A stretch of DNA of 64,000 bases from an uncultured Bradyrhizobium sp. (GTDB taxonomy: Bacteria > Pseudomonadota > Alphaproteobacteria > Rhizobiales > Xanthobacteraceae): assembly GCF_936928535.1 (NCBI RefSeq), contig NZ_CAKZHY010000060.1, forward strand, positions 1-64,000, read 5' to 3'. Each line of letters starts with the position of its first letter. Within the stretch, counting starts at the first letter, position 1. Under the pieces are notes generated by a model. That model was not told where the DNA came from and did no database searches. It saw only the letters and a list, made by a program, of their open reading frames with translations. A program made the translations under genes and the position numbers. This document shows, piece by piece, positions 54,480-63,295 of this stretch.

Positions 54480-55520
54480 TCAGTCCTTCTCTTCCTCGAC
54501 CGCTGGCGCCGCAAGCGAGCGCAGCAGCAGCACGGGGATCAGGAGCATGAACACGATCACCTCCTTGTAGTTGGAGGCATAGAACGACGAGAACGCCTCG
54601 ACGATGCCGACGAACAGGGCCGCGACCGCCGTGAGCGGATAGCTGACGAGGCCGCCGATGATCGCGGCGACAAAGCCCTTCAGGCCGATCAGGAAGCCAC
54701 TGTCGTAATAGAGCGTCGTGATCGGCACGATCATGATGCCCGACAGCGCGCCGATGACGGAGGCCAGCAGGAAAGCGATCTGCCCCGACAGCGTGGTGCG
54801 GATGCCGGCGAGCCGGGCGCCCAGGCGATTGACGGCGGTGGCGCGTAGCGCCTTGCCATAGAGCGTCAAGCCGAAGAACAGCCAGAGCCCGACGATGAAG
54901 GCGATGGTGATGCCGTAGACCGTGAGGCTCTGGCCAGTGAAGCGCAGGGCGCCCGCGGTGAAAGAGCCAGAGAGCACCGCCGGTCCGCGCTGCCCCTCGG
55001 CGCCGAAGAACAACAGGCCGAGGCCTTGGAGTGCGAGGTGCGTGCCGACCGAGGCGATCAGCAGCACCAGCACCGAGGTGTGGGCCAGCGGCTGGAATGC
55101 GATGCGGTAGAGATAGAGGCCGATCATCGCGACGATCACCAGCGACAGCGCGATGCAGACTGCGACCGGCGGCTTTTGTGCCGCGAAGCTGATCGTCAGC
55201 GCCAGCACGATGGCCGGCAGCACCACATTGGCGAGGACGCTGCGCAGGATCAGCCGGCCGTGCAGCGCCTTGCGGGCCACGAACAGGTCGAAGGCGCAGG
55301 CCACGATGCCCATCGCCAGCGCCAACTTGGCCGTGCCCGGCATCTGGCCCGAGGCGAGCGAGGCATAAGTCAGCGCGCCATAGGTGACAAATTCGCCCTG
55401 GGGGATGAGGATGACGCGGGTGACGGCGAAGACCAGCACCAGCGCCAGGCCGAGCAGCGCATAGATCGCGCCATTGGTGATGCCGTCCTGCAGCAGGAAC
55501 AGCATGATAGTGGTGTTCAA
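54480..55520 (-). CDS. livH: branched-chain/aromatic-type ABC importer permease LivH
   Basis: A 346-residue LivH-type permease with about eight to nine helices. Family segments are NGAIYALLGLALVLVFAVTR (about residues 16-35), ILIPQGEFVTYGALTY and AIIGGLVSYPLTAVAAL. The start is TTG at 55520 with GGGGAG nine bases upstream; an ATG at 55505 has no ribosome-binding site. It is the first gene of livH-livMG-livF. No periplasmic binding protein gene is in the cluster. The MarR gene diverges from it. Confidence 0.92.
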   Translation of the reverse strand: MNTTIMLFLLQDGITNGAIYALLGLALVLVFAVTRVILIPQGEFVTYGALTYASLASGQMPGTAKLALAMGIVACAFDLFVARKALHGRLILRSVLANVVLPAIVLALTISFAAQKPPVAVCIALSLVIVAMIGLYLYRIAFQPLAHTSVLVLLIASVGTHLALQGLGLLFFGAEGQRGPAVLSGSFTAGALRFTGQSLTVYGITIAFIVGLWLFFGLTLYGKALRATAVNRLGARLAGIRTTLSGQIAFLLASVIGALSGIMIVPITTLYYDSGFLIGLKGFVAAIIGGLVSYPLTAVAALFVGIVEAFSSFYASNYKEVIVFMLLIPVLLLRSLAAPAVEEEKD

Positions 55521-55603
55521 GACCGGACGCTCCCCCTTGATTAGGGACCGGGCTCCGCAATTGCGGTGGATGGTCCCCTCACAGCCATTGAAATACGCTG
55601 ACG

Positions 55604-55637
55604 ATATTTGATATGGTCCATAACAATTATCAAATAT
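55604..55637. promoter_or_regulatory. perfect palindrome between livH and marR (putative MarR operator)
   Basis: ATATTTGATA (55604-55613) and TATCAAATAT (55628-55637) are exact reverse complements separated by 14 bp. It lies 84 bp from the livH start and 60 bp from the marR start, and it overlaps A/T-rich possible -35/-10 boxes for both genes. This is where an autoregulating MarR repressor would bind. Confidence 0.6.
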
Positions 55638-55696
55638 AACATCAAGGGCGGGCGAACGACCCGACCCGAATTTAGCGGGATTACGAGCACGAGGCG

Positions 55697-56230
55697 ATGA
55701 CCGTTTCCAAAACCGCTGAAAAGTCCTCCGAAAAGGCGTCCGACGCGACCAAGGGCCGCAAGGACGCCCCCGAGGGGCAAAGTCAAGGTCCTGCCGAAGC
55801 CCTCCAGCTCGGCGAGCTCTCCGAACAGCTCGGCTACGTGTTGAAGCGGGCGCAACTCAAGGTGTTCGAGAACTTCCTGCGCTGCATGGCCTCGCTCCAA
55901 CTGACGCCGGCGCAGTTCTCGGTGCTGCTGCTGGTCGAAAAGAACCCCGGTCGTAACCAGACCGAGATCGCCTCCACCCTCGGCATCCTCCGGCCGAACT
56001 TCGTCGCCCTGCTCGACAATCTCGAGAGCCGCGACCTCTGCGCCCGGATCCGCTCCACCAACGACCGCCGCTCGCACATCCTGGTCCTGACCGACAAGGG
56101 CAAGGCCGTGCTGACCCGGGCGAAAAAGCTCGTCGCGACCAAGCACGAGTCGCGGCTGAAGGAGCTGCTGGGGCAGTCGAACCGCGAAGCCCTACTCGAG
56201 ATGCTCTCGAAGATTGCCAACGAATTTTGA
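55697..56230 (+). CDS. MarR-family transcriptional regulator
   Basis: A 177-residue winged-helix regulator. About 35 charged, disordered residues precede the MarR fold: LTPAQFSVLLLVEKNPGRNQ, TEIASTLGILRPNFVALLDNLE (recognition helix region) and RSTNDRRSHILVLTDKGKAV (wing). It resembles MarR proteins that control aromatic acid catabolism such as BadR of Rhodopseudomonas; this may fit the LivHMGF-type transporter as an aromatic importer, but that is inference. Start ATG at 55697 follows GAGG. Confidence 0.9.
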   Translation: MTVSKTAEKSSEKASDATKGRKDAPEGQSQGPAEALQLGELSEQLGYVLKRAQLKVFENFLRCMASLQLTPAQFSVLLLVEKNPGRNQTEIASTLGILRPNFVALLDNLESRDLCARIRSTNDRRSHILVLTDKGKAVLTRAKKLVATKHESRLKELLGQSNREALLEMLSKIANEF

Positions 56231-56318
56231 GGCGAACAGGGCGCGCCCTCGGACCTGATGGTGGCGAAGTGCGAGGGCCCAAGTTTCCGAGAACGCGAAA
56301 CGGAATGACGCGCTGCAT

Positions 56319-56351
56319 ATGCAAAATGATGCTTGAAACATCATTTTGCAT
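56319..56351. promoter_or_regulatory. perfect 13-bp palindrome upstream of the HTH gene
   Basis: ATGCAAAATGATG (56319-56331) and CATCATTTTGCAT (56339-56351) are exact reverse complements with a 7-bp spacer. It lies 46 bp before the GTG of the HTH regulator and upstream of the whole hydrogenase-4-like operon. It is a strong candidate operator for that regulator. Confidence 0.6.
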
Positions 56352-56397
56352 GCCTTAAGCTCGCTCAATCACTGTAACTGCCACGGACATTCGCCCC

Positions 56398-56667
56398 GTG
56401 ATCACCGCCGCGCAGCTTCGGGCCGCCCGTGCCTTGCTCAGGATTGACCAGCGCGAACTCGCGCAACGGTGTTCGCTGTCGCTGCCAACGATCCAGCGCA
56501 TGGAGGCCTCTGAAGGCGTCATCCGCGGCAATGTCGATTCCCTGGTGAAGCTGGTCGAGGCGCTGTCGGTTGCCGGCATCGAACTGATCGCCGAGGGCGC
56601 GGTGTCGGGCTCCGGGGGCCGCGGTGTGCGGCTGAAGTCTCCACCCCCGAGCGCAGGCGGCCAATAG
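56398..56667 (+). CDS. small XRE-type helix-turn-helix regulator
   Basis: An 89-residue protein with an N-terminal HTH (AQLRAARALLRIDQRELAQR and LSLPTIQRMEAS) and a short helical region (VDSLVKLVEALSVAGIELIA) typical of XRE/SinR-like regulators with the tail GAV. The last 15 residues are disordered. The start is GTG at 56398. It lies 40 bp upstream of the B subunit gene and is probably its regulator; cotranscription is possible. Confidence 0.85.
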   Translation: MITAAQLRAARALLRIDQRELAQRCSLSLPTIQRMEASEGVIRGNVDSLVKLVEALSVAGIELIAEGAVSGSGGRGVRLKSPPPSAGGQ

Positions 56668-56707
56668 CGATGACGACGGGAGCGCAAATCATCATCGAGG
56701 AGTGGCC

Positions 56708-58708
56708 ATGATCGCCGTGGCGTTATGGTCAGTGGCGGTCCTGCTGGCGCTGGCGCTTGCGGGAGTCGTGCTGTCGACGCGCCCGCGCGGCTCGGTCATC
56801 CTTTACGGCGGATGCCTGCTCACCACATCGACGCTCTGTGTCACGGCGCTGGCGCATCTGCTTTATTTCCCTCAGATGACGCCGAGCGCGACACTGCCGA
56901 TCGGCCTGCCCTGGCTCGGTGCCCATTTCCGGCTCGATGCCCTGTCCGCCTTTTTCCTCGTCGTCGTCAATCTCGGCGGCGCGGCGGCGAGCCTGTTCGC
57001 GGTGGGCTATGGGAGCCACGAGGAGTCGCCCGGCCGCGTGCTGCCGTTCTATCCTGCCTATCTCGCCGGCATGAACACCGTCGTGCTGGCCAACGACGCC
57101 TTCAGCTTTCTGGTCGCCTGGGAATTCATGTCACTGACCTCTTGGGCGCTTGTCGTGTCGCATCACCGCGAGGCCGAGAACGTTCGCGCCGGCTATGTCT
57201 ATCTGCTGATGGCAAGCTTCGGCACGCTGACGCTGTTGCTCGCCTTCGGCCTGCTGGCAAGCGGCGCCGGTTACGATTTCGACGCGATCCGCGCCTCGCA
57301 TCCGTCCGCGGCGCTGGCCGGAACGGTGATGATCCTCGCGTTGCTGGGCGCCGGCTCCAAGGCGGGCCTGGTGCCTCTGCATGCCTGGCTGCCGCTCGCC
57401 CATCCCGCCGCGCCCAGCCACGTCTCCGGCCTGATGAGCGGCGTTATGACCAAGGTCGCGGTCTACGGCTTCGTCCGCATCGTGTTCGACCTGCTGCCGG
57501 AGCCGGTCTGGTGGTGGAGCGTGGTGGTGCTCTTGGTCGGGGGGCCGACCGCGACGCTGGGGGTGCTCTATGCACTCATGCAGCGCGACATCAAGCGCCT
57601 GCTCGCTTATTCGACCATCGAGAATATCGGAATCATCTTCACCGGCCTTGGGCTAGCGCTCGCCTTCAAGGCGCAGGGGCTCGATTGGGTCGCCGCGCTC
57701 GCCCTCACTGCGGCGCTGCTGCACGTTTTCAATCACGCGCTGTTCAAGAGCCTGCTGTTCTTCGGCGCCGGTGCGGTGCTGGAAGTCACCGGCGAGCGCG
57801 ACATGGAGAAGCTCGGCGGGCTGATCCATCGCATGCCGAAGACGGCGTTCGTCATGCTGGTCGGTTGCGTCGCGATCTCGGCCTTGCCGCCGTTCAATGG
57901 CTTCGTTTCGGAATGGTTGACCTTTCAGGCCATCCTGCTCTCGCCGCAACTGCCGAACTGGGGATTGAAGCTGATCGTCCCTGCGGTCGGCGGACTGCTG
58001 GCGCTGGCCGCTGCCTTCGCCGCCGCTTGTTTCGTCAAACTCTACGGCATTAGCTTTCTCGGCCGTCCCCGTTCGGACGTCGCCGCATCCGCGCACGAGA
58101 CGGATCGCTTCTCGCTCGTAGCGATGTTCGCGCTCGCCGCTCTCTGTCTCGTCGCCGGCATCCTGCCCGGCCTCTTCATCGACGCGCTCGCGCCGGTGAG
58201 CAAGGCCATGGTCGGCAACGTCATGCCGCACCAGACCGGACTGGATTGGATGACGATCGTGCCGATCGCGGAGAGCCGCAGCTCCTATAACGGCCTCTTG
58301 GTGCTGCTGTTCGTGGCGCTCAGCGGCATGGCCGCAGCCTCCGCCATTCATCGCCTGGCGTCCGATCGCCTGCGTCGCGCACCCGCCTGGGACTGCGGCT
58401 ATCCGGATCCGAACCCCGCGATTCAGTACTCCGCATCCAGCTTCTCGCAGCCGATCCGCCGCGTGTTCGGCAGCGTGATTTTCGCTGCGCGCGAGATCGG
58501 CGAGATGCCGCCGCCCTTGTCGCCTGCGCCGGCCCGGCTCGCCGTCGATATGCGCGACCTGATCTGGGATGTGCTCTACGCGCCGATCGCCAAGGTGGTC
58601 GGCGTTGTGACCGAGCGCATCAATATGCTGCAATTCCTCACCATCCGCAGCTATCTGACGCTCGTCTTCGCCGCGTTGATCGTGCTGCTCCTGGTGGTGG
58701 CGCTATGA
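56708..58708 (+). CDS. hyfB: hydrogenase-4-like subunit B (NuoL/M/N family antiporter-like)
   Basis: A 666-residue membrane protein of the HyfB/HycC type with about 16 helices. The proton-channel residues are visible: Glu in AWEFMSLTSWAL (near 140), Lys in GAGSKAGLVPLHAWLPLAHP (near 218) and the histidine/lysine of FNHALFKSLLFFGAGAV (near 345). The C-terminal extension after about 520 (WDCGYPDPNPAIQYSASSFS) is diagnostic of HyfB rather than NuoL. It would pump ions. The ATG at 56708 follows GAGGAG; a GTG at 56702 is in frame. It overlaps hyfC by 4 bp. Confidence 0.93.
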   Translation: MIAVALWSVAVLLALALAGVVLSTRPRGSVILYGGCLLTTSTLCVTALAHLLYFPQMTPSATLPIGLPWLGAHFRLDALSAFFLVVVNLGGAAASLFAVGYGSHEESPGRVLPFYPAYLAGMNTVVLANDAFSFLVAWEFMSLTSWALVVSHHREAENVRAGYVYLLMASFGTLTLLLAFGLLASGAGYDFDAIRASHPSAALAGTVMILALLGAGSKAGLVPLHAWLPLAHPAAPSHVSGLMSGVMTKVAVYGFVRIVFDLLPEPVWWWSVVVLLVGGPTATLGVLYALMQRDIKRLLAYSTIENIGIIFTGLGLALAFKAQGLDWVAALALTAALLHVFNHALFKSLLFFGAGAVLEVTGERDMEKLGGLIHRMPKTAFVMLVGCVAISALPPFNGFVSEWLTFQAILLSPQLPNWGLKLIVPAVGGLLALAAAFAAACFVKLYGISFLGRPRSDVAASAHETDRFSLVAMFALAALCLVAGILPGLFIDALAPVSKAMVGNVMPHQTGLDWMTIVPIAESRSSYNGLLVLLFVALSGMAAASAIHRLASDRLRRAPAWDCGYPDPNPAIQYSASSFSQPIRRVFGSVIFAAREIGEMPPPLSPAPARLAVDMRDLIWDVLYAPIAKVVGVVTERINMLQFLTIRSYLTLVFAALIVLLLVVAL

Positions 58709-59661
58709 CCGCGCTTCGCGATATGCTCTCGCAAGGCGTCCAGATGTGCCTCGTGCTATTGCTTGCGCCATTGCTCACCGGCTTCGTCCGCAAGGTGAAG
58801 GCGCGGCTGTTGCGCCGGCGCGGTCCGCCGCTCTTGCAGCCGTATCGCGATCTTGTCCGCCTGATGCGCAAGGACGTCGTGCTGGCGGACAACGCCTCCT
58901 GGCTGTTCCGCGTCATTCCCTATCTGATGTTCGCGGGCACCTGGGTCGCGGCCTCGCTGGTGCCGACCTTCGGCAACGGGCTCCTGTTCTCCTGGACCGC
59001 CGACCTCATTGCCATCATTGCACTGCTCGGCAGCGCGCGTTTCTTCCAGGCACTCGCCGGCATGGACGTCGGCACCGCCTTCGGCGGCATCGGCTCCAGC
59101 CGCGAGGTGATGATCGCCTCGCTCGCCGAGCCTGCGATGCTGATCACCGTCTTCTCCGTCGCGATGATCGCGGGCTCGACCCAGCTCTCCTACGTCGCCG
59201 AGTTCATGAACTCGGACGCGGTCGGCCTGCGCGTGTCGCTTGGCATGGCCTTCGTCGCGCTGACCATCGTGGCGTTGGCGGAGAATGCCCGTATTCCCGT
59301 CGACAATCCGGCGACTCATCTCGAACTCACCATGGTGCACGAGGCGATGGTCCTGGAATATTCCGGGCGACATCTCGCGCTGGTCGACCTGTCGTCGCAA
59401 CTCAAGCTCCTGCTCTATGTTTCCCTGATCGCCTGCGTGTTCCTGCCCTGGGGCACGGCGGCCGCGGATGCAGGTGTGGCGAGGTTGGGTGTTGGTGCGC
59501 TGATCTATGTTGGCAAGCTCGTGGTCCTCGGTTTCCTGCTTGCCTTGTTCGAGACGTCGATCGCCAAGATGCGGGTATTCAGGATCCCTGAGTTCCTGGG
59601 CGCGGCGCTGATGCTGGCGCTGCTCGCCACCCTGTTACGCTTCGTGTCCGGGAGCCTCTAG
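58705..59661 (+). CDS. hyfC: hydrogenase-4-like subunit C (NuoH family)
   Basis: A 318-residue membrane protein of the HyfC/HycD/NuoH family with about eight helices. It has RRGPPLLQPYRDLVRLMRKD near residue 38 and the acidic loop of the family, AENARIPVDNPATHLELTMV near residue 190, which lies at the junction of peripheral and membrane arms. It couples redox chemistry in the G and I subunits to proton transport. Two bases separate it from the E gene. Confidence 0.93.
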   Translation: MTALRDMLSQGVQMCLVLLLAPLLTGFVRKVKARLLRRRGPPLLQPYRDLVRLMRKDVVLADNASWLFRVIPYLMFAGTWVAASLVPTFGNGLLFSWTADLIAIIALLGSARFFQALAGMDVGTAFGGIGSSREVMIASLAEPAMLITVFSVAMIAGSTQLSYVAEFMNSDAVGLRVSLGMAFVALTIVALAENARIPVDNPATHLELTMVHEAMVLEYSGRHLALVDLSSQLKLLLYVSLIACVFLPWGTAAADAGVARLGVGALIYVGKLVVLGFLLALFETSIAKMRVFRIPEFLGAALMLALLATLLRFVSGSL

Positions 59662-59663
59662 CG

Positions 59664-60326
59664 ATGAGCAGCCTTCAATTCGATATCGCCCATCTGCTTG
59701 CCGGTTCCCTGGTCCTGGCCAGTTTCATGATGCTCTACCAGGACCGGCTCTATGCGCTACTCAACGTCTATGCGCTGCACGCCGGTGTGCTGGCGCTGTC
59801 GGTCGCCTGGCAGGCCTATGTGCAGCACGCGCCACATCTCTACGTCACGGCGCTGATCGCGCTGGTCTTCAAGGCCATCATCATCCCTGTGGCGCTGCAT
59901 CGGATCATCAGACGGCTTGGCATACACCGCGAGATCGAGAACGTGATCGGCGTGGGCCTGACCATGATGGCCGGCATCGGCCTCGTTGCCCTGGCGATGG
60001 TGGTGATGCTGCGGGTTACCTCGGGTGCCGACGCCCTGGCGCGCGAGGATCTCGCCTTCGCGCTCTCCGTGGTGCTCCTTGGACTGCTGATCATGGTGAC
60101 GCGGCGTAACGCGGTGAGCCAGGTGGTCGGCTTCATGTCGCTGGAGAACGGACTGGTGTTGGCGGCAACCGGCGCCAAGGGGATGCCGCTGGTGGTCGAG
60201 ATCAGCGTCGCCTTCTCGGTGCTGATCGCCTTCATCGTGATCGGCATTTTCCTGTTCCGCATCCGTGAACGTTTTGACAGCGTGGACGTGCAGGCGCTCG
60301 ATCGCTTCAGGGGAGAGCGGCGATGA
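59664..60326 (+). CDS. hyfE: hydrogenase-4-like subunit E (NuoK-like)
   Basis: A 220-residue membrane protein of the HyfE family with about six helices. The NuoK-like motif GFMSLENGLVLAATGAKGMP is near residue 155, and its Glu is the channel residue of this family. It ends with a charged tail (RIRERFDSVDVQAL). It overlaps the F gene by 4 bp. Confidence 0.92.
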   Translation: MSSLQFDIAHLLAGSLVLASFMMLYQDRLYALLNVYALHAGVLALSVAWQAYVQHAPHLYVTALIALVFKAIIIPVALHRIIRRLGIHREIENVIGVGLTMMAGIGLVALAMVVMLRVTSGADALAREDLAFALSVVLLGLLIMVTRRNAVSQVVGFMSLENGLVLAATGAKGMPLVVEISVAFSVLIAFIVIGIFLFRIRERFDSVDVQALDRFRGERR

Positions 60327-61762
60327 CGATCGATGCGCTCGAGGCGATCCTGCTGATCCCGGCCTTCTCGGCCGCGCTGCTCGCGATCCTGCCCGGCTAT
60401 CCGTTGACGGCGAAGCTCAACGTCGTTGCCGCGCTCGCGACCTTCCTCACCTCGCTGCTGCTGTTCGTGATCGAGCCGACATCGGGGCAATATCTGCTGC
60501 TTGACGACCTCAACAAGGTCTTCATCGTACTGACGACCTTCGTCGGTTTCACGGCATCGGTGTTCAGTGCGAGCTACATCCACCACGAGATCGAGATCGG
60601 ACGGCTGACGCCGGCCTTCCTGCGCTTCTATCACGCGATGTACCAGGTGCTGATGTTCGCGATGAATCTGGCGCTCATCGCCAACAATATCGGCCTGATG
60701 TGGGTCGCGGTCGAGATGGCGACGCTGACGACCGTGCTGATGGTCGGCATCTACCGCACCCACGAGGCGCTGGAAGCCGCCTGGAAATACTTCATTCTCG
60801 GCAGCGTCGGCATCGCGCTGGCGCTGTTCGGCACGATCCTCGTCTATATGGCGGCGCGCCCCGTGGTTGGCGAGGGAATGGACGGCATGGTGTGGACGGT
60901 GCTGGTAAAGCACGCCGCGCAGTTCGACCCGGCGCTGCTCAACGTCGCCTTCGTCTTTCTTCTGCTTGGCTACGGCACCAAGGTCGGCCTCGCACCGCTG
61001 CACGCCTGGCTGCCGGATGCGCATGCCGAGGGCCCGACGCCGATCTCGGCGGTGCTGTCCGGGCTGTTGCTTAATGTCGCGCTCTATGCGCTCCTGCGCT
61101 TCAAGCTGATGCTCGCGGTCAACCCCGCGGCGATCACGCCCGGGCCGCTGATGGTGACCATGGGCCTGATCTCGGTGATCTTCGCCGCGCTGATGCTGTA
61201 CCGGCGCCGCGACATCAAGCGGATGTTCGCCTATTCCTCGATCGAGCATATGGGCATCATCGTCTTCGCCTTCGGCATGGGCGGGCCACTCGCGAACTTC
61301 GCGGGACTGTTGCACATGACCATGCATTCGCTGACCAAGTCGGCTATCTTCTTCGCGGTGGGCCATATCGCACAGGTCAAGAGCACACAGAAGATCGCCG
61401 ATATCGGCGGGCTCACGGTGACCAATCCCGCGCTGGGCTGGAGCCTGATGCTCGGGGTCATCGCCATCGTCGGGCTGCCGCCGCTCGGTATCTTCATGAG
61501 CGAGTTTCTGGTGGTGAGCTCGACCTTCGCCCGCGCGCCCTGGCTGACGGTGATCCTGGTGCTCGGCATCATCATCGCGCTCGGCGGACTTTTCCTGCGG
61601 ATCGGCCCGGTGATGTTTGGCGAGCCCAAGGGCAACACCGCGCCCGCGGAAGCTTCTTACGTGCCGATGTTCACGCACCTCGGATTGGTGCTGATGGCCG
61701 GCATCTATCTGCCGCCGGTGCTGGTCAACAGCTTCCAGAACGTCGCGAAGCTCCTGGGGTAG
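60323..61762 (+). CDS. hyfF: hydrogenase-4-like subunit F (NuoM/N family antiporter-like)
   Basis: A 479-residue membrane protein with about 14 helices, HyfF type. Channel residues: Glu in MWVAVEMATLTTVLMVG (near 135), Lys in GYGTKVGLAPLHAWLPDAHA (near 217) and Lys in MHSLTKSAIFFAVGHIA (near 340). As a second antiporter-like subunit it gives the complex a second ion path. It starts inside the E stop (ATGACGATC) and ends 3 bp before the G gene. Confidence 0.93.
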   Translation: MTIDALEAILLIPAFSAALLAILPGYPLTAKLNVVAALATFLTSLLLFVIEPTSGQYLLLDDLNKVFIVLTTFVGFTASVFSASYIHHEIEIGRLTPAFLRFYHAMYQVLMFAMNLALIANNIGLMWVAVEMATLTTVLMVGIYRTHEALEAAWKYFILGSVGIALALFGTILVYMAARPVVGEGMDGMVWTVLVKHAAQFDPALLNVAFVFLLLGYGTKVGLAPLHAWLPDAHAEGPTPISAVLSGLLLNVALYALLRFKLMLAVNPAAITPGPLMVTMGLISVIFAALMLYRRRDIKRMFAYSSIEHMGIIVFAFGMGGPLANFAGLLHMTMHSLTKSAIFFAVGHIAQVKSTQKIADIGGLTVTNPALGWSLMLGVIAIVGLPPLGIFMSEFLVVSSTFARAPWLTVILVLGIIIALGGLFLRIGPVMFGEPKGNTAPAEASYVPMFTHLGLVLMAGIYLPPVLVNSFQNVAKLLG

Positions 61763-61765
61763 ACG

Positions 61766-63292
61766 ATGAGCATCCTCGACAGCATTCCCCATGTCACTGC
61801 GGAGGTGCAGCACCGGCCTTGGCCGCGCGCAGTCGTGACGGAGGCGGGCTGGCAGGCGGCGATCGATCGATTGGTCGAGGGAGGCCTCACACTGCTTGGC
61901 TTCTGGGGTGAGCCGACCGCGGTGCATATGGCGATGCTAGATGGAGGCTCCGCCGAGATCGCGGTGGTTACGTACGAGTGTCTGGCGGGCACATTTCCAA
62001 GCGTCGCCAGCCGTCATCCGCCGGCCCTTCGGCTGGAGCGTACGATCCACGATCTGTTCGGGCTTGTTCCTGCAGTCGCTGACGATCTGCGGCCAGATCT
62101 GCGGCCTTGGCTCGATCACTATGTCTGGGGCAAATCCTATCCGCTCTCCGGCCGCGACGCATCGCGCGACGTGCGGCCATACCAGTTCCTGCCGGCCGAG
62201 GGCGAGGCATTGCACCAGGTGGCGGTCGGTCCCGTCCATGCCGGGATCATCGAGCCGGGTCATTTCCGCTTCACTGCTAACGGTGAGCACGTGGTCCGGC
62301 TCGAGCAATGGCTCGGTTATACGCACAAGGGCATCGAATCGCTGATGCAGGGCGCAAGCCTGGAGGTTGCTGCGAAGCTCGCCAACCGCACCTCCGGCGA
62401 CAGCGCCGCCGCCTATGCGTTCGCTTTTGCTTGTGCCGTGGAAGCGGCGCTGCAGATCGTGGCGCCGAGGCAGGCGAGCCTTTTGCGGGCGCTGATGGCT
62501 GAATTGGAGCGGCTCGCCAATCATTTCGGCGACATCGGCGCGATCTGCAACGACGCCTCCTTCGCGCTGATGCATGCCCAGACCGGAATTTTGCGTGAGC
62601 GCTGCTTGCGCGCCGCGAACGATGCGTTCGGCCATCGCCTGATGATGGACGTCATCGTGCCCGGCGGCGTGTCGCGCAACATCGCACCGGACGGCGTTGC
62701 GGCGATACAAGTGCTGCTTGCGGAGATACGGAAGGTGTTTCCGCGCCTGATCGAGCTCTATGACAACACGGCGTCCTTGCAGGATCGCACCGTCACCACT
62801 GGCATCGTGAAGGCGGAATATGCGCGCCAGTTCGGCGCCGGCGGTTATGTCGGCCGCGCCTCCGACCGCGATTTCGATGCACGGCAAGCGATTGCCTATG
62901 CGCCCTACAATGCATTGTCGTTCGAAGTGCCGGTCCTGCAGGCCGGCGACGTGAACGCACGGGTCTGGATCCGAATCCGCGAGGTCGAGCAGAGCGTCGC
63001 GTTGATCGAACAGATCCTCCAACGACTTGGGCCGGGAGGGCTCGAAACCGCATTGCCTCCCCGGATCGGTCGCGGCGCCTGCGAAGGTATGGCGCTGATC
63101 GAGGCCTTCCGCGGTGACGTTCTGGTGTGGTTGCGGCTCGATGGCGAGTTGCGCGTCGAACGCTGCCATTTGCGCGATGCCTCGTGGTTCCAGTGGCCGC
63201 TGCTGGAGACCGCGATCGAGGGCAACATTATCGCCGACTTCCCGATCTGCAATAAGTCGTTCAACTGTTCGTATTCGGGCGTGGACCTCTAA
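61766..63292 (+). CDS. hyfG: hydrogenase-4-like large subunit G (NuoC-NuoD fusion) lacking NiFe ligands
   Basis: A 508-residue fusion of a NuoC-like N-terminal domain (to about 130; ERTIHDLFGLVPAVADDLRP is its signature) and a NuoD/hydrogenase-large-subunit-like domain (VGPVHAGIIEPGHFRFT near 155). In E. coli HycE the NiFe site is held by RVCGIC and DPCYSC. Here the first motif reads RTSGDS with Ser210 and Ser213 in place of both Cys. The C-terminal motif reads SFNCSYSG with Ser502 and Gly505 in those places; Cys501 is one position off. All four ligands are lost, as in Ehr-type complexes. It cannot be an active NiFe hydrogenase. There is no C-terminal processing peptide. Confidence 0.93.
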   Translation: MSILDSIPHVTAEVQHRPWPRAVVTEAGWQAAIDRLVEGGLTLLGFWGEPTAVHMAMLDGGSAEIAVVTYECLAGTFPSVASRHPPALRLERTIHDLFGLVPAVADDLRPDLRPWLDHYVWGKSYPLSGRDASRDVRPYQFLPAEGEALHQVAVGPVHAGIIEPGHFRFTANGEHVVRLEQWLGYTHKGIESLMQGASLEVAAKLANRTSGDSAAAYAFAFACAVEAALQIVAPRQASLLRALMAELERLANHFGDIGAICNDASFALMHAQTGILRERCLRAANDAFGHRLMMDVIVPGGVSRNIAPDGVAAIQVLLAEIRKVFPRLIELYDNTASLQDRTVTTGIVKAEYARQFGAGGYVGRASDRDFDARQAIAYAPYNALSFEVPVLQAGDVNARVWIRIREVEQSVALIEQILQRLGPGGLETALPPRIGRGACEGMALIEAFRGDVLVWLRLDGELRVERCHLRDASWFQWPLLETAIEGNIIADFPICNKSFNCSYSGVDL

Positions 63293-63295
63293 CCC

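Noticed and set aside
52705..55560. A single 951-residue protein read from 55560
   Set aside because: The first part overlaps livH in another frame and has Arg/Gly-rich shadow composition. LivM similarity begins at the ATG at 54474.
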